Assembly (NCBI GenBank): GCA_029624765.1
Contig: JARSSO010000016.1
Location: 1 to 64,000, forward strand
DNA length: 64,000 bases
Source of the DNA: Candidatus Contendibacter sp.
GTDB taxonomy: Bacteria; Pseudomonadota; Gammaproteobacteria; Competibacterales; Competibacteraceae
Direction: 5' to 3'
Both the position numbers and the translations under genes were made by a program. A model generated the notes under the pieces. It was given only the letters and a program-made list of their open reading frames with translations, made no database searches and was not told the origin of the DNA. How positions within the stretch are numbered: the first letter of the stretch is position 1; each line of letters opens with the position of its first letter. Shown in pieces: positions 29,215 through 38,201 of this stretch.

Positions 29215-29796
29215 GATGGAATTCCCTCTGGGATCGTTTGATGGTTTAAGGCCCACTACGACACACCGCTAGAACGGGCCAGCCCGCTCCGCTACATTTT
29301 AAGTAAAGGTTAAACCCGACCCTGCGTCCATACAAGCGCAAACCCCATCGCTTTTGTCCGTATCGCGCACCTTTCCCATCCATCTCATTGGGTAATATGG
29401 AATGGACAAAAGATTTAGAGACTGTGCAATAACTAACTATTTGATTTATATAACAACGAGTTGGCCTCCCAGCCGGTTTTTTGGCCTATCTAGTCGGTTG
29501 TGGTCTAGCCCACGAAAAATTTTTCTTAAGAATCAATGTCAAGATTTTCGACTGCCTCTTATTCTGACCGGTGAAGATTTGAGCGGATCGGGTCGCCACT
29601 ACCCAACCAAAGCACCGGGGCACGCGCCTTGAATCAAGGGGCCGTGGCCCGTAACCCTGTTGCTTCCAAACCTCGGCAGCCAATTTCATCTCCGTCGGCG
29701 CACTCTTCAGCATAAGCCGTTTCGTTCTATGGATTCACCCCGCCGTGGTGCGATACTATTTTTCAATCGATACCGCGACCTTCCCACCCCTCCGCC
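29215..29796. other. Gene-free, AT-richer stretch
   Basis: 582 bases without a convincing gene. The part around 29390-29560 is clearly more AT-rich than the rest of the window (ATTTGATTTATATAAC, AAAAATTTTTCTTAAG). Short open frames here have no family features or ribosome sites. It may be a decayed gene or an old insertion, but no repeat ends or transposase remnants were seen. Confidence 0.45.
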
Positions 29797-30012
29797 ATGT
29801 CCGCCGACCCCGTTTTTCCACCCAGCGATCCGCCCTCTCCTTGCATCGGCGTGTGCGTCATCAACCCGCAAACCCAAGTCTGCGACGGCTGTTTCCGCGC
29901 CTTGGACGAAATCGCCGCCTGGTGGGACTACTCCCCCGACCAAAAGCACAGGGTATTGGCCAAAGTCGATGAGCGGCTGAAGCGCATTATGAGTGGTACA
30001 TTTTTCGACTGA
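29797..30012 (+). CDS. DUF1289 family small cysteine protein
   Basis: A 71-residue protein with the DUF1289 signature: Cys16 and Cys20 (PCIGVC), Cys29 and Cys32 (VCDGCFR), then a conserved EIAAWW. The four cysteines suggest metal (Zn or Fe-S) binding, which is inference. Function unknown in general. No strong ribosome site is seen before the ATG. The next gene, DUF2889, follows after 45 bases in the same direction. Confidence 0.85.
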   Translation: MSADPVFPPSDPPSPCIGVCVINPQTQVCDGCFRALDEIAAWWDYSPDQKHRVLAKVDERLKRIMSGTFFD

Positions 30013-30057
30013 TTCCTTGACTACCGGTTAGCCTCAACAGGCTATTTGGAGGATTTC

Positions 30058-30663
30058 ATGCCGCTCTCCGCTCCCGTTTCGCGCCAGTTGTTGCACCGGC
30101 GCATCGTGCATTGCGCGGGTTATCGCCGCGAGGATGGATTATGGGATATTGAGGGCCAACTTGTGGACACCAAGGCCTATTCGTTTCCCAACGAGGACCG
30201 GGGCGGCGCCATCCAGGCTGGCGAGCCGTTGCACGAGATGTGGATTCGCCTGACGGTGGACGACCAGTTCCAGATCCGCGACGTGGAGGCCCGCACCGAC
30301 GCCGCGCCGTTCGGGCTTTGCCCCGCCATCACCTCCCGCTACCGACAACTGATCGGCGCGCGGGTCGGGCCAGGCTGGTCGCTCAAACTCAAGGAATTGT
30401 TCACCGGCGTGCAGGGTTGCACCCACATGACGGAATTGCTTGGCCCAGTCGCCACCACCCTGTTCCAGACGGTCTACGGCCAGCGCTACGACGAGGAAGA
30501 CGCCAAACCCGCCGCCGACCGGGCGCCGCCACCGGTCTTGAACACCTGTCACGCTCTGGCCAGCGACAGTCCGGTGGTGAAAAAACGCTGGCCGCGGGGG
30601 TACAGCGGACCGGATCGGGAAGGGGAGGGGCGTCTCCAGCCGCTGTTGGACGCTATTACCTGA
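30058..30663 (+). CDS. DUF2889 family protein
   Basis: A 201-residue protein of the DUF2889 family, function unknown. Family hallmarks are the N-terminal IVHCAGYRREDGLWDIEG (in part), LVDTKAYSF, HEMWIRLTVD, the central FGLCPAITSRYRQLIG and the conserved GCTHMTELL. The ATG at 30058 is chosen because GGAGG lies seven bases before it; a TTG four codons upstream is too close to that site. The C-terminal 30 residues are basic and less conserved. It runs toward gpsA, with 38 bases between the stops. Confidence 0.88.
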   Translation: MPLSAPVSRQLLHRRIVHCAGYRREDGLWDIEGQLVDTKAYSFPNEDRGGAIQAGEPLHEMWIRLTVDDQFQIRDVEARTDAAPFGLCPAITSRYRQLIGARVGPGWSLKLKELFTGVQGCTHMTELLGPVATTLFQTVYGQRYDEEDAKPAADRAPPPVLNTCHALASDSPVVKKRWPRGYSGPDREGEGRLQPLLDAIT

Positions 30664-30701
30664 ATGAGCCGCGAGCCAGGGTGACGTGGGCGATGCCGGC
30701 T

Positions 30702-31700
30702 TCAGACCCCCTCGGGTTTGGGGTCGCGCGCTAACAGCACCTCGACCGCCCGGCGTGGCTCCTGGCCATGATACAGCACCTCGTTGACCTGTTCGGTGAT
30801 CGGCATTTCCACCTCGCGCCGCCGGGCCAGCCGCAGTACTTCCCGCGCCGTGGCCACTCCTTCCACCACCTGACCGATGGCCGCGACGGCTGACTGGGTG
30901 GTTTCGCCCCGGCCAATGGCCAAACCGAACCGGCGATTGCGCGACTGGTCGTCGGTACAGGTCAACACCAGATCGCCGATACCGGCCAACCCCATGAACG
31001 TTTCGCGCTGGCCGCCCACCACCAGCCCCAGTCGCGCCATCTCCGCCAGCCCGCGGGTAATCAGCGCCGCCCGGGCGTTGGCGCCGAATCCCAGACCGTC
31101 GGCGATACCGGCGGCGATGGCCAGCACGTTCTTGACCGCTCCGCCCAGTTCGACACCGATCACATCCAGGCTGGTATAGGCGCGCAGATTGGACCCATGC
31201 AACAAGGCCGCCACCCGCCGCGCGTGAATCGCGTCAGTGGAGGCGACGGTGACGGCGGTGGGCAAACCGCGCGCCACTTCCCCGGCGAAACTGGGTCCCG
31301 AAATCACCGCCGCCGGCCAGGCCGCCCCCAGTATCTCCGCCGTGACCTCGTGCAGAAACCGTCCTCCACCGTGTTCCAGACCCTTGGTGGCCCAGGCGAA
31401 ACCGGCGTCCGCTGGCAAATGCGGCCGCAATCGCGTCAGGGTCACTCCATAGGCGTGACTGGGCACCGCCGCCAGCGCCAGATCGACGCCAGCCACCGCT
31501 TCCGCCAGGTCGAAACCGACAGTCAGGGTCGAAGGAAAGGGAATGCCGGGGAGATAGCGACGGTTTTCCCGGTCCCGGCGCAGCGGCGCGATTTCTTCAA
31601 GGTCGTGGCCCCACAGCCGGACCGCGTGGCCGTTGCGCGCCAGCAGCAGCGCCAGCGCGGTGCCCCAGGAGCCGGGACCGAGCACCGCGACCGTGGCCAC
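30702..31700 (-). CDS. gpsA: Glycerol-3-phosphate dehydrogenase [NAD(P)+]
   Basis: Reduces dihydroxyacetone phosphate to sn-glycerol 3-phosphate for phospholipid synthesis. A Rossmann motif LGPGSWGTALALLLARNG opens the 332-residue protein. The catalytic lysine lies in GAVKNVLAIAAGI, and substrate-site NARAALITRGLAEM and GLAGIGDLVLTC follow. It starts 12 bases after secB, the usual gammaproteobacterial order. Confidence 0.97.
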   Translation of the reverse strand: MATVAVLGPGSWGTALALLLARNGHAVRLWGHDLEEIAPLRRDRENRRYLPGIPFPSTLTVGFDLAEAVAGVDLALAAVPSHAYGVTLTRLRPHLPADAGFAWATKGLEHGGGRFLHEVTAEILGAAWPAAVISGPSFAGEVARGLPTAVTVASTDAIHARRVAALLHGSNLRAYTSLDVIGVELGGAVKNVLAIAAGIADGLGFGANARAALITRGLAEMARLGLVVGGQRETFMGLAGIGDLVLTCTDDQSRNRRFGLAIGRGETTQSAVAAIGQVVEGVATAREVLRLARRREVEMPITEQVNEVLYHGQEPRRAVEVLLARDPKPEGV

Positions 31701-31712
31701 GACGATCGCGCG

Positions 31713-32186
31713 TCAGTGCGTTGCCGGCGGCGTGGCCCCCGCCGCCTGTGCCTGTTGTTGTTGCAGGCGCTGAAGGTACATGCCGTCGAAGTTGATCGGA
31801 TTGAGCAGCAACGCCGGGAAGCCTCCCTTGCCAATCAGGGAAGCCAGCTCCTCGCGGGCGAAGGGGAACAGAATGTTCGGACAGAAGGCGTGCAGCATAT
31901 GCCCCATTTGCGGCTCGCCGAAGCCGCGCAGGGTAAACAGCCCACCCTGCTGAACCTCGGCCAAATAGGCGGTGCGCTCGCCGACCTTGGTGGTGATGGT
32001 CAGGGTCAGCACCACCTCGAACAAATCCTCGGTCAGCGGCGTGGCGCCGGTTTCCAGCCGCACTTCGGTTTGCGGTTGCCATTGCTCGGTAAAAATCAGC
32101 GGGGAATTGGGCGTCTCCAGCGATACGTCCTTCAGATAGACCTTCTGGATTTCGAAGTGCTGGGGAACCTGGGGTTGCTCGCTCAT
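31713..32186 (-). CDS. secB: Protein-export chaperone SecB
   Basis: Tetrameric chaperone that keeps preproteins unfolded and hands them to SecA. The 157 residues include the N-terminal FEIQKVYLKDVSLETPNSP (in part), YLAEVQQGGLF, CPNILFPFAREELASLI and PINFDGMYLQRL, all characteristic. The C-terminal tail (QQQQAQAAGATPPATH) lacks the basic SecA-binding end seen in E. coli only in detail. It lies 95 bases after the rhodanese gene and just before gpsA. Confidence 0.96.
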   Translation of the reverse strand: MSEQPQVPQHFEIQKVYLKDVSLETPNSPLIFTEQWQPQTEVRLETGATPLTEDLFEVVLTLTITTKVGERTAYLAEVQQGGLFTLRGFGEPQMGHMLHAFCPNILFPFAREELASLIGKGGFPALLLNPINFDGMYLQRLQQQQAQAAGATPPATH

Positions 32187-32281
32187 GCGAATGCTCTGAA
32201 GTTTGGGTTTGAGGGCTGATAAAGATCCGCCGGAAACAGCGGGTTCACGGGAAATTTAGAGGCGGTCGAAAAGCTCGACAT

Positions 32282-32713
32282 TCAGGATTTCTTGCGGCTG
32301 ATCGGCAAGCGGGCGTCCAGCCAGCTCGGCAGGCCGCCATTCAGACTGTGCACCTCGGCGAAACCGTTTTTCTTGAGCAGGGCGCAAGCCGACTGGGATG
32401 TGGCGCCGGTACGGCAATAGACGATCACCGGCTTGTCCTTGACCTTGGCCAGCTCGCCCAGACGTTCTTGCAGGGCGCTGAGCGGGATATGGCGGGCCTG
32501 CGGGATATGACCTTCCTTGTAATCGCCCGCGTCGCGCAGGTCCACGATCACGGCGTCCCGATCATTGATCAACCGCAAGGCGCTGGCGGCGTCGAGCGTG
32601 CTCACCCCGCGCATCTTGCGCAGGATCTCGCCGCCAACCAACATGCCCAGGATCGCGAACAGCGCCACGAACAACAACCAGTTGCGCAGGGCGAATTCGG
32701 TAAAGTCGCTCAT
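32282..32713 (-). CDS. yibN: Membrane-anchored rhodanese, YibN-like
   Basis: Sulfurtransferase-fold protein of 143 residues. One N-terminal membrane segment (about 10-28, WLLFVALFAILGMLVGG) anchors a single rhodanese domain (about 40-138: AVIVDLRDAGDYKEGHIPQA in part). The active-site loop is C100-RTGATS, so the catalytic cysteine is present; E. coli YibN lacks this canonical loop. The position before secB-gpsA is that of yibN, although the usual grxC between them is missing. Here it follows an ArsR regulator and a DUF2892 gene, which suggests persulfide or sulfide handling. Confidence 0.88.
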   Translation of the reverse strand: MSDFTEFALRNWLLFVALFAILGMLVGGEILRKMRGVSTLDAASALRLINDRDAVIVDLRDAGDYKEGHIPQARHIPLSALQERLGELAKVKDKPVIVYCRTGATSQSACALLKKNGFAEVHSLNGGLPSWLDARLPISRKKS

Positions 32714-32740
32714 CGTGGATTCCTAGATCAGGCGGCCGGT

Positions 32741-32953
32741 CTATTCGCCGGCCTTTTTGACACCCAGCTTCCCCAGAAGCATCTCCGCCGGGCAAAAACG
32801 AGTGAAGCCGCTTTGAAACAGATTGAAACCGACGAAGGCAGTGAACCACAGCCAGTAGTCGCTGTGATGGAGCGGACTGGCCCGCGCGCCCAACAGCAGC
32901 GACAATAAGATGAAGGAACCGGCCATGATCCGGATGATCCGTTCACTATTCAT
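32741..32953 (-). CDS. DUF2892 family small membrane protein
   Basis: A 70-residue protein with two probable membrane segments (about 8-25 and 35-52). The family signature MNSERIIRIMAGSFILLSL and FNLFQSGFTRFCPAEMLLGKLG is clear; the FCP cysteine is conserved. In E. coli YgaP the same domain is fused to a rhodanese, whereas here they are adjacent genes 27 bases apart. The ATG at 32953 follows GAGG at seven bases; a TTG two codons upstream is less likely. The domain's role is unproved, but it often sits in sulfide-linked operons. Confidence 0.87.
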   Translation of the reverse strand: MNSERIIRIMAGSFILLSLLLGARASPLHHSDYWLWFTAFVGFNLFQSGFTRFCPAEMLLGKLGVKKAGE

Positions 32954-33030
32954 GTACAAACCTCATCATCCCAAAGCTGGTCGAGGCTAATCTCGGCGGA
33001 CAAGGCCGGAAAACTCCGCCAAGTCGAGGA

Positions 33031-33390
33031 TCAATTCTGGGCGCAGAACACGTCCCGCATCATGCCGATCAGGCGCAAGGTGCGAGCGTCACCCACTCGA
33101 TAATAAACCCGGTTGGCATCCTTGCGGCAGGTCAGGATGTCCTTGTCGCGGAGGATGGCCAGATGCTGGGAAATATTGCTTTGCGAGGTGCCAACCCGCT
33201 CGACGATATCCTGCACGCTGGCTTCCTGGTCGCCCAGGGTGCAGAGAATCTTGAGCCGCAACGGGTGCGACATCGCCTTGAGCGCGCGCGAGGCTCGTTC
33301 GATATCTTCATCGCGGGTTATCAGAAAATCCGGCGGGACACTGGAATCGACGCCTTGTCTCGCCACGCCGGCGCGTTCGCCGCGCATCAT
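33031..33390 (-). CDS. ArsR-family regulator, possible persulfide sensor
   Basis: Winged-helix repressor of 119 residues. The core is MSHPLRLKILCTLGDQEASV, then the recognition helix TSQSNISQHLAIL and the wing NRVYYRVGD. It has three cysteines, Cys50, Cys88 and Cys116. The spacing of Cys50 to Cys116 (66) equals that of the redox pair in the persulfide sensors SqrR (41/107) and BigR (42/108), and Cys50 lies in the same ILC context. No ArsR CxC metal site is present. It is the first gene of a unit with DUF2892, rhodanese, secB and gpsA, and is divergent from gpmA. The persulfide-sensing role is inference. Confidence 0.85.
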   Translation of the reverse strand: MMRGERAGVARQGVDSSVPPDFLITRDEDIERASRALKAMSHPLRLKILCTLGDQEASVQDIVERVGTSQSNISQHLAILRDKDILTCRKDANRVYYRVGDARTLRLIGMMRDVFCAQN

Positions 33391-33616
33391 GTTTCGACCA
33401 GGCCTCGTCCGGGAATCTTGTCCATCAGCATAGCGGAATATGGCGCCATTGAGAAGTTGCGAACGTCGCCAGGTCCTCGACCCCGGAGCGTGGCTGGCAC
33501 AATCGGCTGGCCGGGCGTATGATTCCGGCGTCAGAATTTCATGCGATCCGGACTGACCCGCGCCGGATTCGATAACGACAACGAACCCCGCTGAACGACG
33601 AGGAGGTTTTTATCTC

Positions 33617-34369
33617 ATGTATAAAATCGTGCTCATCCGCCACGGCGAAAGCCAATGGAATATGGAAAATCGTTTTACCGGCTGGGTAGATGTGGATCTG
33701 TCCGACAAGGGCCGCGAAGAAGCCCGGAAAGGTGGCCAGGCGCTTAAAAAGGAAGGCTATGTCTTCGATGTGGCCCATACCTCGGTGCTCAAGCGCGCCA
33801 TTCATACCTTGTGGACCGTGCTGGATGAAATGGACTTGGCGTGGATTCCGGTGCACCGGAGCTGGCGGCTCAACGAGCGCCACTACGGCGCCTTGGCGGG
33901 CCTGAACAAGTCCGAAACCGCCGCCAAGCACGGCGAGGAGCAGGTCAAGGTCTGGCGGCGCAGTTTCGATATCCCGCCGCCGGCGCTGGAGCCAAGCGAT
34001 TCACGCCACCCGGCCTTCGATCCGCGCTACGCCGGTCTCGATCCGCGGGTGCTGCCGGCCACCGAAAGCCTCAAGACCACCATCGACCGGGTGCTGCCCT
34101 ACTGGCACGACGTCCTGGTGCCGACCATCCGCTCCGGCAAGCGGGTGCTGATCGCCGCTCATGGCAACAGCTTGCGGGCGCTGGTCAAGTACCTCGACGA
34201 CATTTCCGACGACGAAATCGTCGCCCTCAACATCCCCACCGCCGTACCCCTGGTCTACGAACTCGACGCCAACCTGCGTCCGATCAAGAAAGGGGGTCAG
34301 TATCTAGCCGATCCCGAGGAGCTTAGGAAATTGATGGACGCCGTCGCCAATCAAGGCAAGGCCAAGTAA
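33617..34369 (+). CDS. gpmA: 2,3-bisphosphoglycerate-dependent phosphoglycerate mutase
   Basis: Interconverts 3- and 2-phosphoglycerate in glycolysis and gluconeogenesis. The catalytic phosphohistidine is His9 in [37 protein letters not shown] and the second histidine in [10 protein letters not shown] complete the site. 250 residues, the dPGM length. GAGGAGG lies before the ATG. A GC-rich imperfect hairpin at about 34400-34433 may end transcription. Confidence 0.97.
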   Translation: MYKIVLIRHGESQWNMENRFTGWVDVDLSDKGREEARKGGQALKKEGYVFDVAHTSVLKRAIHTLWTVLDEMDLAWIPVHRSWRLNERHYGALAGLNKSETAAKHGEEQVKVWRRSFDIPPPALEPSDSRHPAFDPRYAGLDPRVLPATESLKTTIDRVLPYWHDVLVPTIRSGKRVLIAAHGNSLRALVKYLDDISDDEIVALNIPTAVPLVYELDANLRPIKKGGQYLADPEELRKLMDAVANQGKAK

Positions 34370-34578
34370 GCGGAGCCACTCGCTCCCACGCTCACGCCGC
34401 CCCGGCGCCCGTTGGCAAAACCGGCGCGCGGGGCTGTTTCGAAGCCGCCCGCCCCCGTAGTGATTTCGCCCGCCTCCGCCGCGACTTTCAGGCGCGTTCC
34501 GTTGTCTTATGCGGGAAGCGGGCTAAATACTCCCGGTTATTCCTTGGTCGCAAGCAAACATGGTTTTTGGAGTGAATG

Positions 34579-35904
34579 ATGAGTGTTGCAACCCGACACG
34601 GTCTGGCGCTGGCGTTGAGTTTTCTGGCGGGCGTTTCGCTGACGGCGGTGCATACGGTCTGGGCCGAAAAGGAAACGTCGCCGGAAAATAAGCTACCACT
34701 GGACGAGTTGCGCACGTTCACCGGCGTGCTCGACGCCATCAAGCAGGATTACGTCGAGCCGGTCAAGGACCGCGATCTGCTGGAAAACGCCATTCGCGGC
34801 ATGTTGAGCAATCTCGACCCGCATTCCGCCTTCCTCGACGCCGAGGCATTTCAGGATTTGCAAATCGGCACCTCGGGCGAATTCGGCGGCCTGGGCATCG
34901 AGGTCGGCCAGGAAAACGGTTTTCTCAAGGTCGTCGCTCCGATCGACGACACACCCGCTCAGAAAGCGGGCATCCGCCCCGGCGATCTGATCATCCGACT
35001 GGACGACGCCTCGGTCAAGGGCATGTCGCTTTCGGACGCGATCCAGCGGATGCGCGGCAAGCCGAACACGGCCATCACCCTGACCATCGTGCGCGAGGGC
35101 GCGCGCAAGCCCCTCAAGATCAAGCTGATCCGGGAGGTCATCCAGGTCAGGAGCGTCAAGAGTCGTCTGTTGGAGCCAGGATTCGGCTATCTGCGCATTA
35201 CCCAGTTTCAGGCCAAGACCGCCCAGAATCTGCGACAGGCTCTGCGGGACATCGAACAGCAGAACAAGGGACCGTTGCGCGGCGTGGTGCTGGATCTGCG
35301 CAACAATCCGGGCGGGGTGCTCAACGGCGCGGTGGATGTCGCTGACGATTTCCTTGAGGAAGGCGCCATCGTCCAAACCAAGGGGCGTGGCAATGGCTCC
35401 GACCAGAGTTTCAAGGCGACGCCGGGCGACTTGCTCAAGGGCGCTCCGCTGGTGGTGCTGGTCAACGCCGGCTCCGCCTCGGCCTCGGAAATCGTCGCCG
35501 GCGCGCTGCAAGATCACCATCGCGCGCTCATCCTGGGCGAGCGCACCTTTGGCAAAGGTTCGGTGCAGACCATCCTGCCGCTGGGCAACGGCACCGCGGT
35601 GAAGCTGACCACCGCCCGCTACTACACGCCGAATGGCCGCTCCATCCAGGCCGAGGGCATCGAGCCGGACATCAAGCTCAAACCGTTCAAGGCCGCCACC
35701 GACGCCGACGCCGATTCGGATACCGTCAAGGAAGCCGATCTGACCGGCCATCTGCGCAACGACGGCAAGGTTCCGGCCGATAGCGCCCCCGACGCCAGGA
35801 TCGCCGGCGCCGAAGGCGACCCGGCGCAAAGCGACTATCCCCTGTACGAAGCCCTGAATCTGCTCAAGGGCATGACGCTGTTGCAAACCCGCAAGAACGG
35901 CTGA
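34579..35904 (+). CDS. ctpA: Carboxy-terminal processing protease (S41 family)
   Basis: Periplasmic serine protease of 441 residues that trims C-termini of envelope proteins. A signal peptide (about 1-27, LALALSFLAGVSLTAVHTVWA in part) is followed by a PDZ domain (about 85-165, FGGLGIEV, GIRPGDLIIRLDD). The S41 catalytic domain follows: the nucleophile Ser lies in GSASASEIVAGAL near residue 301 and the catalytic Lys in FGKGSVQTILPL. The ATG at 34579 has GGAG at six bases; another ATG one codon earlier is also possible. The Asp-rich segment after 365 (DADADSDTVK) is a low-complexity tail region. Confidence 0.94.
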   Translation: MSVATRHGLALALSFLAGVSLTAVHTVWAEKETSPENKLPLDELRTFTGVLDAIKQDYVEPVKDRDLLENAIRGMLSNLDPHSAFLDAEAFQDLQIGTSGEFGGLGIEVGQENGFLKVVAPIDDTPAQKAGIRPGDLIIRLDDASVKGMSLSDAIQRMRGKPNTAITLTIVREGARKPLKIKLIREVIQVRSVKSRLLEPGFGYLRITQFQAKTAQNLRQALRDIEQQNKGPLRGVVLDLRNNPGGVLNGAVDVADDFLEEGAIVQTKGRGNGSDQSFKATPGDLLKGAPLVVLVNAGSASASEIVAGALQDHHRALILGERTFGKGSVQTILPLGNGTAVKLTTARYYTPNGRSIQAEGIEPDIKLKPFKAATDADADSDTVKEADLTGHLRNDGKVPADSAPDARIAGAEGDPAQSDYPLYEALNLLKGMTLLQTRKNG

Positions 35905-35943
35905 ACGCCGCTCTTGCCGCACCCACCGGAGGAGGCGCCGCCC

Positions 35944-36489
35944 ATGGCCACCGCGCTCGTTCCCCTTGCCCAAGGCTGCGAGGAATTGGAAGCCGTTACT
36001 CTCATCGATCTGTTCCGCCGAGCGGGCATCGCCGTGACGGTGGCGGGACTGGAGACTGGCCCGGTGACGGCGTCGCGGGGCGTGGTGCTGCTGCCCGAAA
36101 CCACCCTGGACGCGGTGTTGGACCAGGATTTCAACCTGGTGGTATTGCCGGGTGGTCTGGGCGGCGCCCAGCGGCTGGAAGCCGACCGGCGGGTCGCGGC
36201 GTTGCTGCGGCGGTTGACGGAACAGGGCCGTTACGTGGCGGCCATCTGCGCCGCGCCGAAGGTGCTGGTGAGCGCCGGTCTGATCGACGGCCGTGAAGTG
36301 ACCGCCTATCCCGGTATTCTCGATGGGCAAGCCGGCATTCGACTGAGCAGCGCCGCCGTGGTGCGGGACGGAACCTTCATCACCTCGCGTGGACCGGGCA
36401 CGGCGATGGACTTCGCCCTGAGCCTGATCGAACTCCTGTGTGGCCGGGCCAGGCGCGACGAGGTCGAAACCGCGTTGCAGCGGTCGTAA
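35944..36489 (+). CDS. DJ-1/PfpI family protein (YajL/DJ-1-like)
   Basis: A 181-residue DJ-1 superfamily protein. The start region ALVPLAQGCEELEAV contains the conserved Glu16, and the nucleophile-elbow cysteine is Cys102 in YVAAICAAPKVL. The family includes putative protein or nucleotide deglycases and chaperones; the exact role is disputed. The ATG at 35944 is supported by GGAGGAGG; the frame is open ten codons upstream. It runs toward ubiB with only five bases between the stops. Confidence 0.92.
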   Translation: MATALVPLAQGCEELEAVTLIDLFRRAGIAVTVAGLETGPVTASRGVVLLPETTLDAVLDQDFNLVVLPGGLGGAQRLEADRRVAALLRRLTEQGRYVAAICAAPKVLVSAGLIDGREVTAYPGILDGQAGIRLSSAAVVRDGTFITSRGPGTAMDFALSLIELLCGRARRDEVETALQRS

Positions 36490-36494
36490 AACGC

Positions 36495-38168
36495 TCAGCC
36501 ATCCATCGGCCAGGCGCCGAGCAGCAGGCCGATCCCGATCCCGCCCAGCAACCAGCTCGCCAGTGGCGCTTGCCACAGGTTGACGCTGTTCTGGGCGTCG
36601 AAACCCAAGAGGACCGCCGCGCTGACCACCAGCGCCGCGCCGGCGCGCGCATGAAAATTGCGCCGGTTCGCGCGGCGCAGCTCCCGGCGCAACTGTTCCG
36701 TCTCCTGCCGGTGCAGGCGCACCGTGATCTCGCCGTCGCTGGCCCGCCGCAACAGGCCATGAATCAGGTTGGGCAAATCCGGCGTCTGGTCGGCCCAGCG
36801 CGGGAACTGGTATTTGACGCGATGGATGAACGAGAGCGGCCCAACCCGGTTGCGCATCCAGTTTTCCAGGAACGGCTTGGCGGTCTGCCACAAATCCAGC
36901 TCGGGGTCGAGCTGGCGGCCCAGCCCCTCGATGTTAAGCAGGGTCTTTTGCAGCAAGACCAGTTGCGGCTGCACTTCCATGTTGAAACGGCGGGCGGTCT
37001 GGAACAGGGTCAACAGAAATCCACCGAAGGAAATATCCTTGAGCGGCCGGTCGAAGATCGGCTCCGAAACGGTGCGAATGGCGGATTCGAATTCGTCGAC
37101 CCGGGTTTCCGCCGGCACCCAGCCCGATTCGATGTGCAATTCGGCCACCCGCCGGTAGTCGCGGTGGAAGAAAGCCAGGAAGTTTTCGGCCAGATAGTGC
37201 TGATCGGTGGGGCTGAGGGTGCCGATGATGCCGAAATCCACCGCGATGTAACGGGGATCGGCCGGATCGTCGGCGTTGACGAAAATGTTGCCGGGATGCA
37301 TGTCGGCATGGAAAAAGCTGTCGCGGAAGACTTGGGTAAAAAAAACCTCCACGCCGCGCGCCGACAGCTTCTTCAAATCCACGCCACGTCGGCGCAGCTC
37401 GGCGAGCTCCCCCACCGGAATACCGTAAATCCGCTCCATCACCAGCACCTCGCGGCGCGTTTCCGGCCAGAACACCTCGGGAACGTACAAAATCGGCGAG
37501 TTGTGGAAATTGCGCCGCAGGTGGCTGGCGTTGGCCGCCTCGCGCACCAGGTCCAGTTCGTCCAGGATGGTCTTCTCGTATTCCGCCACCACTTCCAGCG
37601 GTCGGAGTCGGCGGCCTTCCTTCCAGTAGCGCTGGGCCAGACTGGCGACGATGTACAGCAACTCCACGTCGCGGCGGATGACCTTCTCGATGGCCGGCCG
37701 CAACACCTTGACCACCACCGCGCGGCCGTTCCGCAGCCGGGCGGCGTGAACCTGGGCGATGGAAGCCGAGGCCAGCGGTTGCGAATCGAATTCGGCGAAC
37801 ACCATCGCCAGCGGCTGGCCATAGGCTTTCTCGACGATGGCCCGGGCCTGTTCGCCGGGGAACGGCGGCACCTGATCCTGAAGCCTGGCCAGCTCCAGGG
37901 CGATGTCGTCGGGCAGCAGATCGCGGCGGGTGGACAACATTTGGCCGAACTTGACGAAGATCGGTCCCAGATCCTCCAGCGCCAGCCGGATGCGCTCGCC
38001 GCGCGACAGCCGCAGCTCCCGGCGCGGCGCCCAGTTCCACGGCAACAAATGGCGCACGAAGCCAATGGGTCGGAACAGGTGCGTGGCCAGTACGATGTCG
38101 TCCAGACCGTGACGTACCAGTACTCGGTTGATATGCAGCAATCGCAACAGTTGGGCGGGACCGAACAT
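36495..38168 (-). CDS. ubiB: Ubiquinone biosynthesis protein UbiB (ABC1/ADCK-like kinase fold)
   Basis: Atypical kinase/ATPase needed for ubiquinone synthesis, probably by supporting the Ubi complex at the membrane. The KxGQ motif is [18 protein letters not shown] (in part); an Ala-rich nucleotide loop is [11 protein letters not shown]. The kinase-like catalytic parts are [13 protein letters not shown] and VDFGIIG. Two C-terminal membrane segments (about 505-550) anchor it. 557 residues. It lies 33 bases after ubiJ. Confidence 0.97.
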   Translation of the reverse strand: MFGPAQLLRLLHINRVLVRHGLDDIVLATHLFRPIGFVRHLLPWNWAPRRELRLSRGERIRLALEDLGPIFVKFGQMLSTRRDLLPDDIALELARLQDQVPPFPGEQARAIVEKAYGQPLAMVFAEFDSQPLASASIAQVHAARLRNGRAVVVKVLRPAIEKVIRRDVELLYIVASLAQRYWKEGRRLRPLEVVAEYEKTILDELDLVREAANASHLRRNFHNSPILYVPEVFWPETRREVLVMERIYGIPVGELAELRRRGVDLKKLSARGVEVFFTQVFRDSFFHADMHPGNIFVNADDPADPRYIAVDFGIIGTLSPTDQHYLAENFLAFFHRDYRRVAELHIESGWVPAETRVDEFESAIRTVSEPIFDRPLKDISFGGFLLTLFQTARRFNMEVQPQLVLLQKTLLNIEGLGRQLDPELDLWQTAKPFLENWMRNRVGPLSFIHRVKYQFPRWADQTPDLPNLIHGLLRRASDGEITVRLHRQETEQLRRELRRANRRNFHARAGAALVVSAAVLLGFDAQNSVNLWQAPLASWLLGGIGIGLLLGAWPMDG

Positions 38169-38201
38169 GCCGTTTTCGCGTCTCGGCGGTCAGCGGTGGA
38201 G

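Noticed and set aside
29402-29713. Short open frames in the AT-rich stretch
   Set aside because: No ribosome site, no conserved pattern and odd composition; treated as non-coding.
30705-30725. Inverted repeat GACCCC/GGGGTC at the end of gpsA
   Set aside because: It lies within the last codons of gpsA without a T-tract; probably coding sequence by chance.
32734-32758. Hairpin GGCCGG/CCGGCC followed by T5 on the plus strand
   Set aside because: No plus-strand gene lies upstream; it is within the end of the minus-strand DUF2892 gene and its flank, so it is not called a terminator.
34400-34433. GC-rich imperfect hairpin after gpmA
   Set aside because: The stem has mismatches and no real T-tract, so it is mentioned only as a possibility in the gpmA entry.
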